Positions 23,378 through 36,349 of a stretch of DNA of 64,000 nt are shown piece after piece. Both the position numbers and the translations under genes were made by a program. The notes beneath the pieces were generated by a model that worked only from the letters and a program-made list of their open reading frames with translations, had not been told where the DNA came from and did no database searches. How positions within the stretch are numbered: position 1 is the first letter of the stretch; every line of letters begins with the position of its first letter. Origin of the DNA: Inia geoffrensis (lineage: Eukaryota; Chordata; Mammalia; Artiodactyla; Iniidae); contig CM070911.1 of assembly GCA_036417435.1 (NCBI GenBank), forward strand, positions 248,001 to 312,000, written 5' to 3'.

Positions 23378-24089
23378 ATTTTTTAAATATGAATTTCTTG
23401 TATTAGTCTGACATTAAGATTTTTGATGATGGTTTGCATTTTGTTTGTTTTAAGTCCAATTTTTATATAGAATTTTTTCCCATAAATAGATGTTAGATTT
23501 TATTATAAGATATTTTTATGATCTATAAAAAAGATAGTTTTTCTTTGACCAAGTGGTGTGATGAATTATGGTAATGCATATATAAATATTAAACCATCCT
23601 TGCTGTTTTGATATAAATACGAATTGGTCAAAATGTATAATTATGTCAAAATGCTTATTATTAGATTAGTAAATACATTATATATAGGGTTTATATCTCT
23701 AAAATAGAAAATATTCTCCTCCATAACTCTATTTTAATGTGATTTTGTGTTCTATTTTCTTGACTCATAAAATAATTATTTTTTTGCTTATTTTTAAATA
23801 ATTAGCACTTGAATTGTGTTATTTATATTATTTTTCTATATTCTGGTTCCTCATTTTTTGTTTTTATGATTCTTCTGACCATTATCCCTATTTTATTAAT
23901 TGCATGCTTACTTTATTTCTATTTTTTAAAATTAATAATGAAGCAATATTGACCAGTATTTTGGATGCTGTTTATTGACTGTGTAATTTATTGACTGGTT
24001 ACTTTCATTAAAATCACTTTAGCCTATGTTCCTCTGTCAAATAAAATTTGTGGATTTCCTAACACTCTAAAATAGGAAACATTTTATAG
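23378..24089. other. Very AT-rich DNA, possibly decayed antisense L1
   Basis: Composition is strongly AT-rich. A short run 'taaaccatccttgctgttttgatataaatac..ttggtcaaaatgtata' (23591-23640) loosely follows the antisense L1 ORF2 landmark 'taaaccaaccttgcattcctgggataaatcc..ttggtcatgatgtat'. The rest is too diverged for me to assign. No coding frame. Confidence 0.4.
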
Positions 24090-24473
24090 TACATATGTTA
24101 GTTGGCTCAGGCTACCATAACAAAATACTACAGACTTGGTGCTTAAACGTCAGAAATGCGTCTTCTCTCAGTTCTGGGGCTAGAAGTCCCAGGTCACGGT
24201 GCTGACAGGTTGGCTTCTGGTGGGGCCTCTCTCCCTGGCTTGCAGGCGGCCACCTTCTCGTTGCGTCTACACTGGCCTTCCCTCTATGTGCATCCCTGGT
24301 GTCTCTTCCTCTTCTTATAGGGAAGCCAGTCCTATGGGATTAGGGCCACACTCTATGGTCTTATTTACACTTAATTCCCCCCTGAAAGGCCCCATCTCCA
24401 AATGCAGTCATGTTGGGGGTTACGGCTTCAACCTATGGATTTGGGGGACACAATTCCACCCATAACATACATA
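24090..24473 (-). mobile_element. MLT1-type (MaLR) solo LTR, antisense
   Basis: The LTR runs about 24096-24467 and reads 'tgttagttggctcaggctaccataacaaaatac' to 'ggatttgggggacacaattccacccataaca'. This is the antisense order of MaLR LTRs, including 'ttctggggctagaagtcccaggtca' and 'cccatctccaaatgcagtcatg'. The 6-bp word tacata lies immediately on both sides (24090-24095 and 24468-24473), close to the 5-bp duplication expected of ERVL-class insertion. It is a long-terminal repeat only. No internal region is present. Confidence 0.8.
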
Positions 24474-26029
24474 ATTGTGTTTCACATTCTAGATCTGTGA
24501 CTGAAAAATAATCTTGATGTCTGAGTCTGTTTTTGTCAGCAGATTTCTTCGACATATTTATGTTCACGTGGTTTCAGTACTTACTGGTGATCTTTTTATG
24601 ACACAATTTTCTGTTCTTGGGCTCGGCACCTGGATTCATGTCAAGCTGGATTGGAGTCATTCCCTGAGGAGAGGTCCATGAGGGGAATCGTTCTGAGCTC
24701 TGCTATTTCTGCTGTCAGACAAAACGCACCTTGAAGGTTAAAACACTCTGTAGTCCTGTGCTCTCCCTCAGACTCTGGGAGGCTTATTCCACGATGTTTT
24801 GACGTTTCGTGCTTAAGGAGAAATGGTATTTTGGTTGCTGAGGAAGCAACTTGCCACTTGCCCTGTTGTTAATGTAGGATTTAGGGTTTTTTCTTTATTC
24901 TTGTCCACACAACTTCACCTGTTGTCACTATTTGTTGTTTTTTTTTTTTAGATCTGGAATGGCTGCATACACTGCTTTTCAGCTCAGGAAAGTTGTCTTC
25001 TATCATTGTTCTATTGTTTTTTCATGTTCCTGGAAGCTTTCTTTGTACCGTTAGTGATCCTTGTAAAGATCCTCAGTTTTCTGTTCTCCACAAATACCCG
25101 TTTCATTCCTGCGACTTTCTCCCATTTACTTTATGTTCTCGAGCTGCTCTCAGTTTCCCCTTCACGTCTCAGCGTGCGTGTTTCTGTTGATGATTAGTGA
25201 ACTACTGCTCGCAGATCCCTGCGTGCCTCACGACCGAGACTCTTCTCTGCCTCTTGACGGAGCTTCGCTTGTGACAACCCTGTGTCACCCGCACTCTCCA
25301 GCCTTAAGAACCGATTCCCCACCTGCAGTTTTTCTCCAGTTTGTTGCCTCTGAAGAGACCAAGAAAGACTGAGGGCCGGGAAGCAGGCGGCACCATAAAC
25401 ACTGCCGAGCGACGGGTGACACTTCTCTGGAGAGTGCTTCGTCTGCATCCCTAATTTAGGGTAGATCCTGTGAGAGCATCAAAGGTTCTCTCCACCCCCT
25501 TGGAGAGGGAGCCCTCAGTCATATGACCCCCAAGCCCGGGTGTACTGTCTTCACTCTTGTCCCTCTACAGGATGAAAAGGGACATTGTAAGTCAGTGTCA
25601 GCGCTTTCTTCTCTCTTCATTTCTGGCTTTGTGGGAGGAAGAGGGATGCAACAGGGGATGCTGGAGAGGCACCGCAGCTGTATTTAAGTTACCCCTCAAA
25701 CTTCCAATCCTGCCTCTCCTCACTGTGCCTGTCTACCTCCTTTTGAACTTGCTCGTGAACTTAGAGAGGAAGAAAAGACAATCGGATTCTGTCAAATTTT
25801 TATTTATATTTAGGACTACACATTGGTGTGTGATTAGTTCCCGAATGCCCATTTATATGACTGAACGTAAACCCTTTGGATGCTTTAGTGAACAGAGATT
25901 TCAGTAGGAACGGTGACTTTTTTTAATTTCTAAAGGATAAAGGAAAGACTTCCACTAAATTTCGCTGAAATTTTAGAAGTGTAAAATTTGGGGGTTATTT
26001 TACAATCTAGAAAGATCACTTGAATTTCC

Positions 26030-26120
26030 AGATCATGGGGATAATTTTAACTAGCTGCGTGACATTTGGTAAATATATTAACCTCTCTGGACATTTAATT
26101 AGATCTCAGATACAGGCTGC
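26030..26120 (+). repeat. Possible MIR fragment
   Basis: 'aactagctgcgtgacatttggtaaatatattaacctctctgg' (26049-26090) matches the MIR core 'ctagctgtgtgaccttgggcaagttacttaacctctctg'. Only this core is recognisable. Confidence 0.6.
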
Positions 26121-26299
26121 TGCAATTGACTTACTCATTTCCCTGGGGCCATTTCAACTAACAATCTGCAAGGGCGAATGGTCTTTTTACTGTTCCTGTG
26201 GGAATATATTATGCTTGCTTTTGTGGGTCTGTGGGAGGGTGAGCTAGGGGCTTCTTTCCGATGCCACGGGCCCTGTGGTTATTCCAGGTAAACTAGGGA

Positions 26300-26495
26300 T
26301 CCCCATCCATGGGCGATCCCCCCCCGGGATTATGTGGCACTGACTAGGGACACTTTGGTCGTCACCTCTGGGGGGAGGATGCTCTCATCTAATGGGGAGA
26401 GGCCAGGGACGATGCTAAATCCCACAGTGTACAGAACAGCCCACAGCAAAGAATCATTCAGTCCAAAATGTCAACGGTGCCACGGTAGAGGAAAT
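26300..26495 (+). mobile_element. Probable ancient non-autonomous DNA transposon
   Basis: The order 'actttggtcgtcacctctgggggga' (26351), 'tctaatggggagaggccagggacgatgctaaa' (26388), 'cagtgtacagaacagcccacagcaaagaatcattcagtcc' (26426) and 'aaaatgtcaacggtgccacggtagag' (26464) follows a common mammalian repeat that ends '..gtgccgaggttgagaaac'. I place it with the hAT-Charlie-era MITEs. The exact family name and ends are not certain. Confidence 0.55.
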
Positions 26496-27247
26496 GTGAT
26501 GGATGCTGATGAACCGTGATGTGGCTCTTCCTGCCTTTCATGATTCTAGTGTCTGTTATTTGCCTGAACAGCTCACGTCTTTGAATTTATCCTTTTTGAT
26601 GTAGCTACAAAGCTTCATCAGGCCTGGAGACCGTTTCAGTGTTTTTAAAGTACATATATTTTTGGTCTACAAATACTCAAAGAACATAAAATAAAGGCAC
26701 TTTTGTTGTTCCAAGAAAGTAATGTTGTATTTGTTCCAAAATCCAAACACTGCACTTGAAAGACACGCGAAATCCATCTGGTCCACATAGAAAGGGGGAA
26801 AAAGGCTCTTTCATGCATATTTGTTAGCTTGGGACATTACCAGTATCATATTTCAAATGACAATATTCGCAAGAATTTAAAAGAATAACATAATTAGATT
26901 CATGGCAATTTTGAGTTGGAGTGAGTCTCTGGGATCATCCAGAATGTGAGATGCTCAGCCAGACTGTCTCCAGCGTTTTGGACGTGACGTCAGGGTCCAA
27001 AGAGGTAAAGCCGTGACCGTCCGCAGAGCGGAGCAGGGCCCCGAGGCTCACGGGCTCCGGGGCCAGCGGGTCACCGTCACCTACACGGAGCTACCTCACT
27101 TACTCTGCTGTGAGAAAAATGTTGAACGAAGCAGCCTCATTTCTACCCCTTTTGAAAAGAATCCACATTACCTTTTTACATCGTATCTAAAGTATAGACA
27201 TCAAAGACCTGATTGATGAGGAGATAGAATTTCACGCCCGATGCAGC

Positions 27248-27281
27248 ACAGCTTGCGACACAGCTTGCGACACAGCTTGCC
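27248..27281. repeat. Short tandem repeat, 12-bp unit, about 3 copies
   Basis: The unit cacagcttgcga is repeated in perfect register, with the last copy truncated into cacagcttgc. Confidence 0.9.
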
Positions 27282-27689
27282 GCTGTGAGGGTCTGTGTCT
27301 GTTACCCACCCCTGACCTGCTGTCACCAAGCACTTGGCAGTGCCACGTTCACCAGGAGCCCAGGGTTACGAGGTGAGAAGGGGGCCTATTCTGGGGTGGG
27401 TGCAGCTCACACCTTTGCTGGGTGACAAGGGCCTGAGAGATGAACGCTCCTGGTCTCACAGAGCAGGCACCCAGGCGTCCGTGTTTCCACAGGGCCGGAC
27501 GACACTCACTTCCTTCACCGTGCTGTGTTTTCCTGGGCATGTCACTGAATCCCGGGACTGTCTGCCGTCCCCTGGGCTGCGTGCTGCTGGATGCACAGAG
27601 GGAACAGATGAGTCTGGCCTCTGCTCCTGCCGCGTTTACCGCCTTGTGACCGAGGAGGCCGGATGCGGACACAGCAGGGGTGCACGCAG

Positions 27690-28060
27690 AGTTTCAAATG
27701 GTTGACAAGGCTAGAAGACAGGGACGGGGCGCCCTGAGAGGCACTGCGGGGTGCAGGTGAGTGAGGGTCCGAGGCGGGGCTCCGGGGGAAGCAGCAGGCG
27801 CGGTGAGCACAGCCGCTGAGCGGGACTTGGGGGGGAGCCGGCGCGGCCAAGAGGCCGGGGCGCGCTGCGCTCGGGCCAGCCCTTCCCTGCCGCCGCACGG
27901 GCTTAGCCCCACCCAAGAGCTCGCAGTGTGCGCGTAGCACGGGGCTGGGCTGATCCGGGTGGAGACGCGGTCTAAGCCTCTCTGCGGCTGACCGGAGGGA
28001 CTGCGGGGCGCTGATGGCGTCTCCGAGGCGCGAGGCGCTTCCCTCCCGCGTCACCGGGCT
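27690..28060. promoter_or_regulatory. CpG-rich block (possible small CpG island)
   Basis: 27841-27900 alone has about 10 CpGs by eye, including gcgcgg and cgcgctgcgctcgg. The block is about 350 bp and fades after 28060 into AT-rich DNA. A minus-strand frame (27542-28054, about 170 codons) spans it but is proline/alanine/arginine-rich with no domain and also covers non-CpG sequence. No TATA box or splice pattern is visible. It may be an enhancer or minor promoter island, or plain GC-rich DNA. Confidence 0.4.
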
Positions 28061-28479
28061 CTACTTCACCAGCTGTGGTCCTCACTCGAGTCGTCTTCTC
28101 CATCAGCCTTGGTCCTTGTTTTTTGAGGTGCAACCCCCCGTTACCGCAGTAGACTCTACCCCTTTTCTAAGTTTGCTTTTTCCAGCACACCAATTACCTA
28201 TAATTCTACACATTTTCTTTATTATTTTTCTCCTTCACTGGAATTAATCTTCATGGAACTGGGATTTTCATTTGCTGTTTTTCACTGATAAATCCATTGC
28301 TTAGAAAGATAGCTGATATAATACACAATGAATAGATATTTGTTAAAAGAATAAATTTCACGGGGCTCTTTGGAGCCTTCGAATAATGCAAAAAAGTCTC
28401 TAGTATATACTACCAGGCACAGAATAGTGCACCAAATTTTTTTTAATATAAAAATTAGTGTTTAAATTTTTTAAAAAAA
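28061..28479. other. Non-coding DNA
   Basis: AT-rich beyond about 28180. No gene or repeat recognised. Confidence 0.45.
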
Positions 28480-29790
28480 GTTAATAATGCTTTTTTTGAA
28501 AATCAATTATTTTTTAAAAATGAGTTCTGGACAGTCTTTTCAACAAATTATTTTGGAAAAACTGGATAACCACATGCAAAAAAAAAATGAACTTGGATCC
28601 TTACATTACATCATATGTAAAAATTAACTCAAAATGGATCAAAGACCTTAATGTAAGAGCCTAAACTATAAAACTCTTAGAAGAAAATATAAGGGGAAAG
28701 CTTCATGATAATTGGATTTGTCAATCATTTCTTCACTATGACACCAAAAACAGAGGCAGGAAAAGAAAAATAGATAAAAGTTAAACTTCATTAAAACTGA
28801 AAACTTTCGTGCATCAAAGGACACTAACAACAGAGCAACAAACAAACAAACAAACAACACCCCAACCCACACAATGGGAGAAAACATTTGTAGATTATCT
28901 ATCTGATGAGAGACTAGTATCCAGAATGTATAAACAATTTCTACAACTCAACAGCATCAATGAAACCAAACAAGCTGATTTAAAAATGGGCAAAACACTT
29001 GGGTTAATATTTATCCAAAGAAGATATGTAGATGGCCAATATCATGTGAAAAAATGCTCAACATCACTAACTGTTAGGGAAATTCAAATGAAAGCCACAA
29101 TCAAAGCCATTAGGGTGGCTCCTGCCAAACAAACAGAAAATAACTGTTGACAAGGGAGTAGAGCATTAGAATCCTTATGCTGTTGGTGGGAATGAAGAAT
29201 AGTGCGGCTGCCGTGGAAAACAGCATAGAGGTTCCTCAAAAACTTAAACATAGAATTACCATATGATCCAGTAATTCTACTTCTGGGTATATATCGAAAA
29301 AAATTGGAAGCAGAGACTGGGACAGATATTCGCACACATATTCATAGCAGCATCATTCACAATAGTCAAAATGTCCATCGATGGATAAATGGATAAACAC
29401 AGTGTGATACAGAGGTACGTTGAGATACCATCAGCTTTAAAAAGGAAAGAAATCCTGACACACGCAACAACGTGGAAGGGCCACAAGGACATTATGCTCA
29501 GTGAAACGAGCCAGACACGAAAGGACAAAAATTGCACCATTCCGCTTATCTGAGGTACCGGGAGTGGTCAGATCCACAGAGGCAGAAAAGAGAATGGTGG
29601 CTGTAAAACAGAAGAGGGTCTGCAGGAGGAGGGGCTGCAGGGTCACTGTTCATGGGGACAGTCTCAGTTTGAGAAGATGAGAAAGTTCTGGAGATGATGG
29701 TGGTGGTTGCACAACATGAATGTGTGCCTAAAAATGACTAAAGTGGTAAATTTTGTGCTTTATTTACCACAATAAAATCAAGACTTTTGA
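28480..29790 (+). mobile_element. Old LINE-1 3' part (ORF2 end and 3' UTR)
   Basis: This is co-linear with the ORF2 C-terminal region: 'aaaatggatcaaagaccttaatgtaagagcc' (28631), 'agtatccagaatgtataaaca' (28917), 'caaaacacttgggttaatatttatccaaagaag' (28989) and 'ttaccatatgatccagtaattctacttctgggtatat' (29257). The 3' UTR then shows 'gttctggagatgatggtggtggttgcacaacatgaatgtg' (29686) and ends near 29775 with 'ttatttaccacaataaaa'. There are many stops. An (ACAA)n run lies at 28838-28857. It is a 5'-truncated fossil of L1M type. Confidence 0.82.
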
Positions 29791-32700
29791 TAAATATTGT
29801 CAATCATTTAAGAAACGTTTTCAACATCGCACCATACATAAAATCCATATTTTAAAAGTTGTAATATAATGTGAGATCAGGCTTTTTGACATTTCCCCCC
29901 CTGTATTGGCCTCCTGTATTTTTTCCTATTATATATATAGAAAAATCTAAAGTTTTAGGAAATTTGCCATTTTGGAGGAATCAACTTTGGACATCCCAAC
30001 ACAGACTATTTTCTACATTAAAGAGAAAATCGAATATGATAAGAGGAGTTGGGTAGTAGAGGCAGATGCCACGTTCAGGTTGTGTGTTGAATTTTCATGA
30101 CCACCCTATGTGGCCGATTCTATTTGGCCAAATGTTAGAGAACCAGAGACCAAGAAAGATGAAAACAGAAGCCAAGGTAGAGACACCTGGATAGGCTGAA
30201 GATGTTTTGCTTTTTTTTTAACTTTTAGGATGTTATATTTTATAACCTCCAAATACGGACATCGAAGCCTGTTCATTCATGATCCATTCTTTTTCACTGA
30301 CTTTGTTATTTAAATTAAGTTTACTGACTGCCTGCAGTGTGCCAGGCACTGGGAGATATGGGACAAACTGTCCCAATTTCATCCTATGTGGAGCTAGGGA
30401 CAAGAGTTTGCCAAGTTAGGGACTGAACCATTGATTCCCGCTTAGCAAAATGTGATGTTCATACCTGCTGGGACACCTGCTATTTCAGCCCTTCTAAAAC
30501 AATGACTTTCACTGGACAAAAGCCAGAAAACAATGATGCCTTTGAACATTAGTGAAGGTGACAACGGATGTTTTTAAAGGCACAAGGTACTGACAGATTC
30601 CAACAACGCATAATCTTGAAATGTATTCATCTAGAGGGTGATTTAGCAAATCAATTCCTAATTTGCTTAAGTTGGTAATTCTGTTTTAAGATTTCATTTT
30701 TTCTTCTTAAGGGAATGAAGAAATAAACTTTTATCATGATTGAGCTGTTGAATGTTTTCTTTCTACCATATCATACTGCCACCATCTCCCATGCAGGGTT
30801 TAAAAATGCTGTTTCTCAAGCATGAATGGATAGAGCATTTGGGGTTAGAAAAAGTAACTGAGTTGGTGTTTTCTCAAATTTAGAACCTATCTAAGTTGTC
30901 AGGGCAGCTTTTCAACTTTGAACAGTGAGAATATTAGCAATGACATCTTAGAACCTTAAGTCAGAGGCTCACTACCCTCCAAACCAATGGGAAACATAAA
31001 GAAGACATCACAGGGATACAGAAAGGGCCTGTGGTTGAAAGGCTGGGTTCCCAGTCGATATTAGAGGTGCGGAGGAAAGCCATGGCCAGAGGGGTCCGCC
31101 TGGGCCCCAGGTACCCAGCTCACATCAGATCAGACATCGATGAACATGTGATGTTCACATCTGCACCACGGGATGGACACACCTGAATAAGATACACGGG
31201 AGTCGGGGTGCAGCTGTGTGGTTAACAGGAAAGATGTCATAGTTACAGATTTGTTCATTTTGATTCTGTTGTTTCCTTTCATATTTTGGAGCCATTTTTT
31301 AACCTGGAAGTGTGCATGGCTCCAGGGACAACTATGCCTGAAATGATACTGGATGACATGAACTGGCCTGATGAAGAGGTTAAGTTGTCTGCAGCGTCCC
31401 ATGGCGAACTGGCAGCTGGGGCCTGAACACAGCGTGTGAGCCCCTCTGGACACAGCTGGTTCTCAAAGGGTTAGTTGACATTTATTAGCTCCATCAATAC
31501 GTTAGACATTGTAACAAACATAATTCTGAGCCCAGACCAATGCGATTACAATCTTAATTAATCATGAGTCTGGCCACAAATAGAAAGCTAGGCTCCTCGG
31601 CTGACAGAGAGGGAAAGAGAGTATAACCTTACTCTCTGCCTGGCATTTCAAATACTGAGGTGCTTGGAGAAGATTTAGAGCCTTATGAGTCACGTGGGGA
31701 CTCCAGAACAGGGGTTAGAGCCCATCCAAGGTTGGCCCAGCCTCACTGTTTCCAGATGAGAGATGACTCACCTGGACCCGGGCTGACCTGGGGCCACTTC
31801 AGTCCTACACGGAGCTCATCATATTGTTGCTGGTTTACTTCTAAAACAGGAGATGCCAGGCAGGATCTTGGGTAGAGGCTGAACTTTCAGGAGCCCAACC
31901 TCGTGGGCAGAGTCCCCAGAGCTCACCTCCTGGACCCCTAACTACGACTGGAATGTTGATGGGTTATCGAGAATAAGGCTCAAAGATGAGGCTTTCCCCT
32001 AGACTTTTCCGTTAGATGAGGATGAAACTTAGGTTCTAGAAAACGTGCCGGGCCCTCCTGGCTCCACTGGTGACTGAGAGCGAGTTGAGAGCTGGCCCTC
32101 TTCCGACTGTCAATCCCTCCAGCCAGCATCACAGGGGGGCCTGGCCCCGTGGGAATTTGAGTCTGCAAACCAAAGTCCAGGTGGTACATATTATACAGTC
32201 CTGACACAGGAGTCCAAGGTGCTTTTACCCGTGGAGAGAAAGATACATTTACGGATTATACATGTATGATACCCCAGGTTAAGGTTTTACTTTTCTTTCA
32301 GATCCGTCACTGATCATTGGTGGGAGGTGAACAGAGTGGGCTGAGCAAGCAGACAGGGGAGGGGCTCTGTCCACCGCCTGTTGTCAGGAACCCCTCTGCA
32401 GTCGTCACCCTTTGTTCTGCTTCAGGCTTACCAGAAGCGAAATAAGCAAAGTGAACTGACAAAAGCTGAGTTAAAGCTAGAGAATAAAGTGTTTTAAAAG
32501 TATAAAGTTCATACAAATATTAAATATACAACAAAATAAATAATTAAAAATAATATATATTAGCATAAACCTCAAAAATAATAAAAGGAATTGATAGTAA
32601 TTTGAAAGACATTTACTACTTGATAAAAGATGTAAAATATGAAAACAGAAAGAAATAAAAATAGTAGGTTTTATTTAACAATAAAAATGCTAAAATAATG

Positions 32701-34299
32701 TCGAAAATACAAAGTTGAATATTATAAAATTTGTATTTTTGCATCAAAATGGTCAGTCTCAACCCAATATGTTAATATTACTCTGACGATGCTCCTCAAT
32801 AGCCCGGAAAACATCCACGTTTGATCTCTTTCCAGAAAGACCTTGATCTTCCTAGCAGATGTTCACGAGTGTCTTGGAGTCTGAGAGGTGATGGAAAGTC
32901 CCCTTCACCCACCTCATGCGGAGACAGGCTTCCCTCCACCCACCCCTGAGCACCCTGTGCCCACTGCCTGGCCCCTCGCGGGGTTGCCTGCACCAGGCTC
33001 CTGGCTCCAGATGACCTAGATGCGGCTCTTTGAGAATCTCCAAGTATGGTATCTGTAGACTCATCCTTCCCTCCTTCCAGTGCTGATGGATTCTCAGAGC
33101 ATAATTTGGATGTGTTGTTGCTAAAATACCCACTTTCTATTAGGAGCTATCAATTAGGCCAAAGTTCAGTTGCAGTGGCAGAAGACCAAAGCCGCCAAGG
33201 ATTATGCCCGCACGGAGAAGAGCCAGAAGGGGGCAGTCAAGTGCTGCTGGGACGGCTCCATGAAGCGGCCAGGGACCCAGGCAGCTTTTAGCTTTTCGGT
33301 TCCACCATTCTTCTGTGTGGATTCCATCCTCAAAGCCACAAAATGGCTGCTAGAGCTTTAGCCATTGCATCAGCTTCCAGTCAGGAGGAAAGAGGAAGGA
33401 GGGGTGGCAAATGGGCTTTATTTAGCTCTCTGTTACCTAAAGCTTTCCTGGTATTACCTCCTGATAACTTCCATTTGAGGTCTCACTGTTAGCTGAGCAG
33501 ATTGCTATTCCATCAACACAGGCAGTTGCTTAAGAAGGAAAAAGGGAGACCAGCTGTGGGATGGCCAATGGCAGTCACTGCCCCAGGGATTGTTTTCCTT
33601 GCCAGGAATTCTTCTGCATTTGTTCTGCCACCAAGTCCTACCTACTTTTCCACACCTAAGTGCCTTCTCCTTCTCCTCCCTGAATCCCTTCGGGCTCAGA
33701 TTATGGATTTCCAGGATGTCCACTCATTCATCCTGCTCTTGAGCTCATTATTATCTGGGTACCATGTTGGTTTCTAGAGGGTTTTGACTGGTGAACAGCT
33801 AGCCACTCAGTGCAGATTTTAATATGTGCATCACCAAAATGGATAATTTAGATAATCAACTGCAAATGTTTAAAATCAAGATGAAACTTAGGGACAAAAG
33901 TAGTTATTTTTCACATATCAAATTAATAATTTGATGAACGTTGTTTTACAGATATAGAATGCAGATTTAACAATGGCAATTAAAAACTGCATGTTAAAAT
34001 GTTGTTCCTAAGAACCTCAGCTTTGGAGCATCCTAAAAAATGTCCCTTTGGACTCTGTTCTAAATAGGAACGAGTGAACGCCTGTGGATGCGCTGCATTA
34101 GCCGTGCTCCTCAACGCAGGTGCAGGGGCCTCCCGGTGTCTGTGTTGGAGGGTCCTGGTCCCAGCTCGGAGGTGCCATTTCCCGAGACTTCAGACTTACG
34201 TCACTGTTTGTGGTAAAAAGATTACCTTTGAAAAAGCCACCAGCTGGTTGACTATGTGGGTTCAGGTCTGACTCTTTAATAGTTAACACAAATTATTTT
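29791..34299. other. Long low-copy non-coding stretch
   Basis: No gene recognised. A fragment near 30325-30450 ('tactgactgcctgcagtgtgccaggcactggg') resembles an ancient MIR/L2-class repeat. 32500-32760 is very AT-rich. 33300-33420 contains 'aaaatggctgctagagctttagccattgcatcagcttccagtcaggagga', which resembles a phrase common in old interspersed repeats, but I cannot name the family. Frames of 60-107 codons occur on both strands without motifs. Confidence 0.45.
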
Positions 34300-34311
34300 C
34301 TTTTGCGAGTG

Positions 34312-34440
34312 AAGCACAGTGAAAAGAACACAGGTTGTATAGACCTGGCTTTGCCACTTCCTAGACGTGCGACATTGGACGAGTCACCTGATTCTCACCC
34401 CTGTCCTTGTCACTGCAGTTGAGTAACTAAGGAGGAGGGG
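34312..34440 (+). repeat. Probable MIR SINE
   Basis: 'agcacagtgaaaagaacacaggttgtatagacctggctttgccacttcctagacgtgcgacattggacgagtcacctgattctcaccc' follows the MIR order (head, 'gccacttactagctgtgtgacctt', 'caagttacttaacctc'). It is 5' complete or nearly so and diverged. Confidence 0.75.
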
Positions 34441-34693
34441 GTGACCAGGAGGGGAAAGCAGCTGCAGGAGCTGAGATGGTCCGAGAAAGGGGGTCCAGGG
34501 CCCTGGGCGTTTCTAGCTGGAGGAACACTTGGTGCGGCTTTTGCCGTCCTTGAAGACGAGCCTGGAGGAGATCTGGAGCGATCCGGAGATCACTCTTCCA
34601 GGTAGGCGTGGAATTTACCGTCTCATCAGAATTGTCTGACTTACCAGGTACCAGGACGTAGATGGCTTTTAGACTGAGCTACTTGGGTAGGAG

Positions 34694-34711
34694 GTGTGTG
34701 AGTGTGTGAGT

Positions 34712-34756
<45 letters not shown>
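34694..34756. repeat. (TG)n microsatellite
   Basis: About 63 bp. The first half is interrupted by single A's in a regular gtgtgtga pattern and the second half is a pure (TG) run of about 37 bases. On the other strand it is (CA)n. Confidence 0.95.
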
Positions 34757-34757
<1 letters not shown>

Positions 34758-36025
34758 CATTAATTTTGATTATTTTTGACAAATAGCTTATTTGCCTTTT
34801 AACTCCTTTCTGGGAGGAACGTTGTTCGAATGTCTGAAAAGCCCCCTCCCCCTCCCCCACAGCTTCTTTCCTTTGCACTTTATTCTTATTTTCCTCGTGC
34901 TTTAGGGACACTACCAGCTAAATTAAGCAGTTTCACTCAAAGAATTAACCCCAAAGGCCACACCAACAACCGGAGCGGGAGTGTTTATTTCACAGCAATG
35001 CTGAGATGGTGATGGGGGTCAAACAGAAACACCAGGGGAAGAAGGAAGACGCAGACAGATGGGGAGCCCTCCCTGAGTGTGAAACGCACCCGAGTTGTGC
35101 CCCAGTAAAGGTGTAGCTCTGGTCTAGAAGATTCAGAGCTAAGTGACCACAAAGCGGTCAGTTCCCTGTGATCTGGGGATGCAGGGAACCCTGGAGGCGG
35201 TCGAGAAAGAGACTCTCTGAGGCTGTGTGAGTGGGAGGTGGACCCTCTGGGCTTCATCTCCCGCAGCTCCCAGGACCGGAGACCACCTTCCTCCCTCCTA
35301 GTGAGAGCCTGGGTGCAGCGCTGGTCCTGGGAACACCAGGGTAGGTGAGGCAGGTACACGTGGGGGCCTTTCCTCATGGCTCCCAAGAGTCCCTGTCAGC
35401 GGCTTCACCACGTGGGCAGGGGATCGGAGGATCACCGTTAGAAGAAAATAAGCCGTGCAGGATGAAAACAGCAGAAGCCCAGATGGCTGGGAATAGCTCA
35501 GGCCCCGCACCACTAGGGAATCTCACCACTTCACAAGCTGCTCATACAGTTTTCAATCAGCTTTATTTTTAAATAAGAGCAGTTTCCCAAAGGAAATGGA
35601 AAACCCGAAAGACAAAGATAAAATGAAAGATTGAGAATAATCCACAAACAGAAAAAGAAAGACAATAAAGCTGGAAGACACAGGACGGGTGTAAAGGGCA
35701 GAAGACAGGGGTGCCACAGGGGTCCTGAGGCTCTGGGTTACCTTGTCACTTGGTTTCTGTAAATATGATCCATGGGTTTGCTTGTGCTCTCGGGGAGCCT
35801 GTCTGCTCGTATGCTGGGACTTGGAAAGATGCAAAGTCTGTTCCAATAGTGCCACCATCTTTCCCGGGGCCTTAGTCAGACTGTAGCTACTGTCCTCAGA
35901 CAAGAGAATGCACCGCATTCCAAAAGGAAAACCATGCTACAAGAAGAGACGTGTTTAGAGAAGAGCTCCAAGACAAAACAAAGAAGATAGCAGAAATAAA
36001 AAATGATAACAGACACCAAATGTAA
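34757..36025. other. Non-coding DNA without recognised genes
   Basis: Moderate GC. Open frames on both strands (for example 34985-35386 minus, 35553-35918 minus) lack recognisable motifs. No repeat was recognised before the L1 end. Confidence 0.45.
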
Positions 36026-36255
36026 CATAGCTAGCTAGTGGGAAGCAGCCGCATCTCACAGGGAGATCAGCTCGGTGCTTTGTGACCACCTAGAGGGGTG
36101 GGATAGGGAGGGAGGGAGGGAGACGCAAGAGGGAGGAGATACGGGGATATATGTATATGTATAGATGATTCACTTTGTTATAGAGCAGAAACTAACACAC
36201 CATTGTAAAGCAATTATACTCCAATAAAGATGTTAAAAGTAATAATAATAATAGA
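36026..36255 (+). mobile_element. Young-looking LINE-1 3' end (5'-truncated)
   Basis: 'agctagctagtgggaagcagccgcat' (36029), 'gggagatcagctcggtgctttgtgaccacctagaggggtgggata' (36061) and 'attcactttgttatagagcagaaactaacacaccattgtaaagcaattatactccaataaagatg' (36168) form the standard 3' UTR of recent cetartiodactyl L1s. It ends in an AATAAT-type tail near 36250. The body is close to the remembered consensus, so it looks younger than the other L1 pieces here. About 230 bp only. I could not define a target duplication. Confidence 0.85.
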
Positions 36256-36349
36256 GAGTTGGTAACAAAAATTGAAGAAATTTTCCAGAAAGTAGAAAAA
36301 AGAACAAGAACTTAGAAATTTAGCGAAAAAAAGGTTTGACATTTAGATG

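Larger units (their letters stand above)
24474..27689. other. Non-coding DNA with scattered old repeat scraps
   Basis: No exon recognised. Two probable old repeats are listed separately (26030-26120 MIR, 26300-26495 DNA transposon). 24900-25200 is pyrimidine-rich. A 12-bp unit repeated almost three times lies at 27248-27281. Open frames are short and motif-free. Confidence 0.45.

Noticed and set aside
27542..28054. 170-codon minus-strand open frame
   Set aside because: It spans a CpG-rich block, is proline/arginine-rich, and has no domain or splice context.
33165..33361. Possible small conserved coding piece (a K/A-rich frame near 33170-33361)
   Set aside because: There is no match to a known protein. 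The 3' part resembles a phrase found in old interspersed repeats, and there is no splice or start context.
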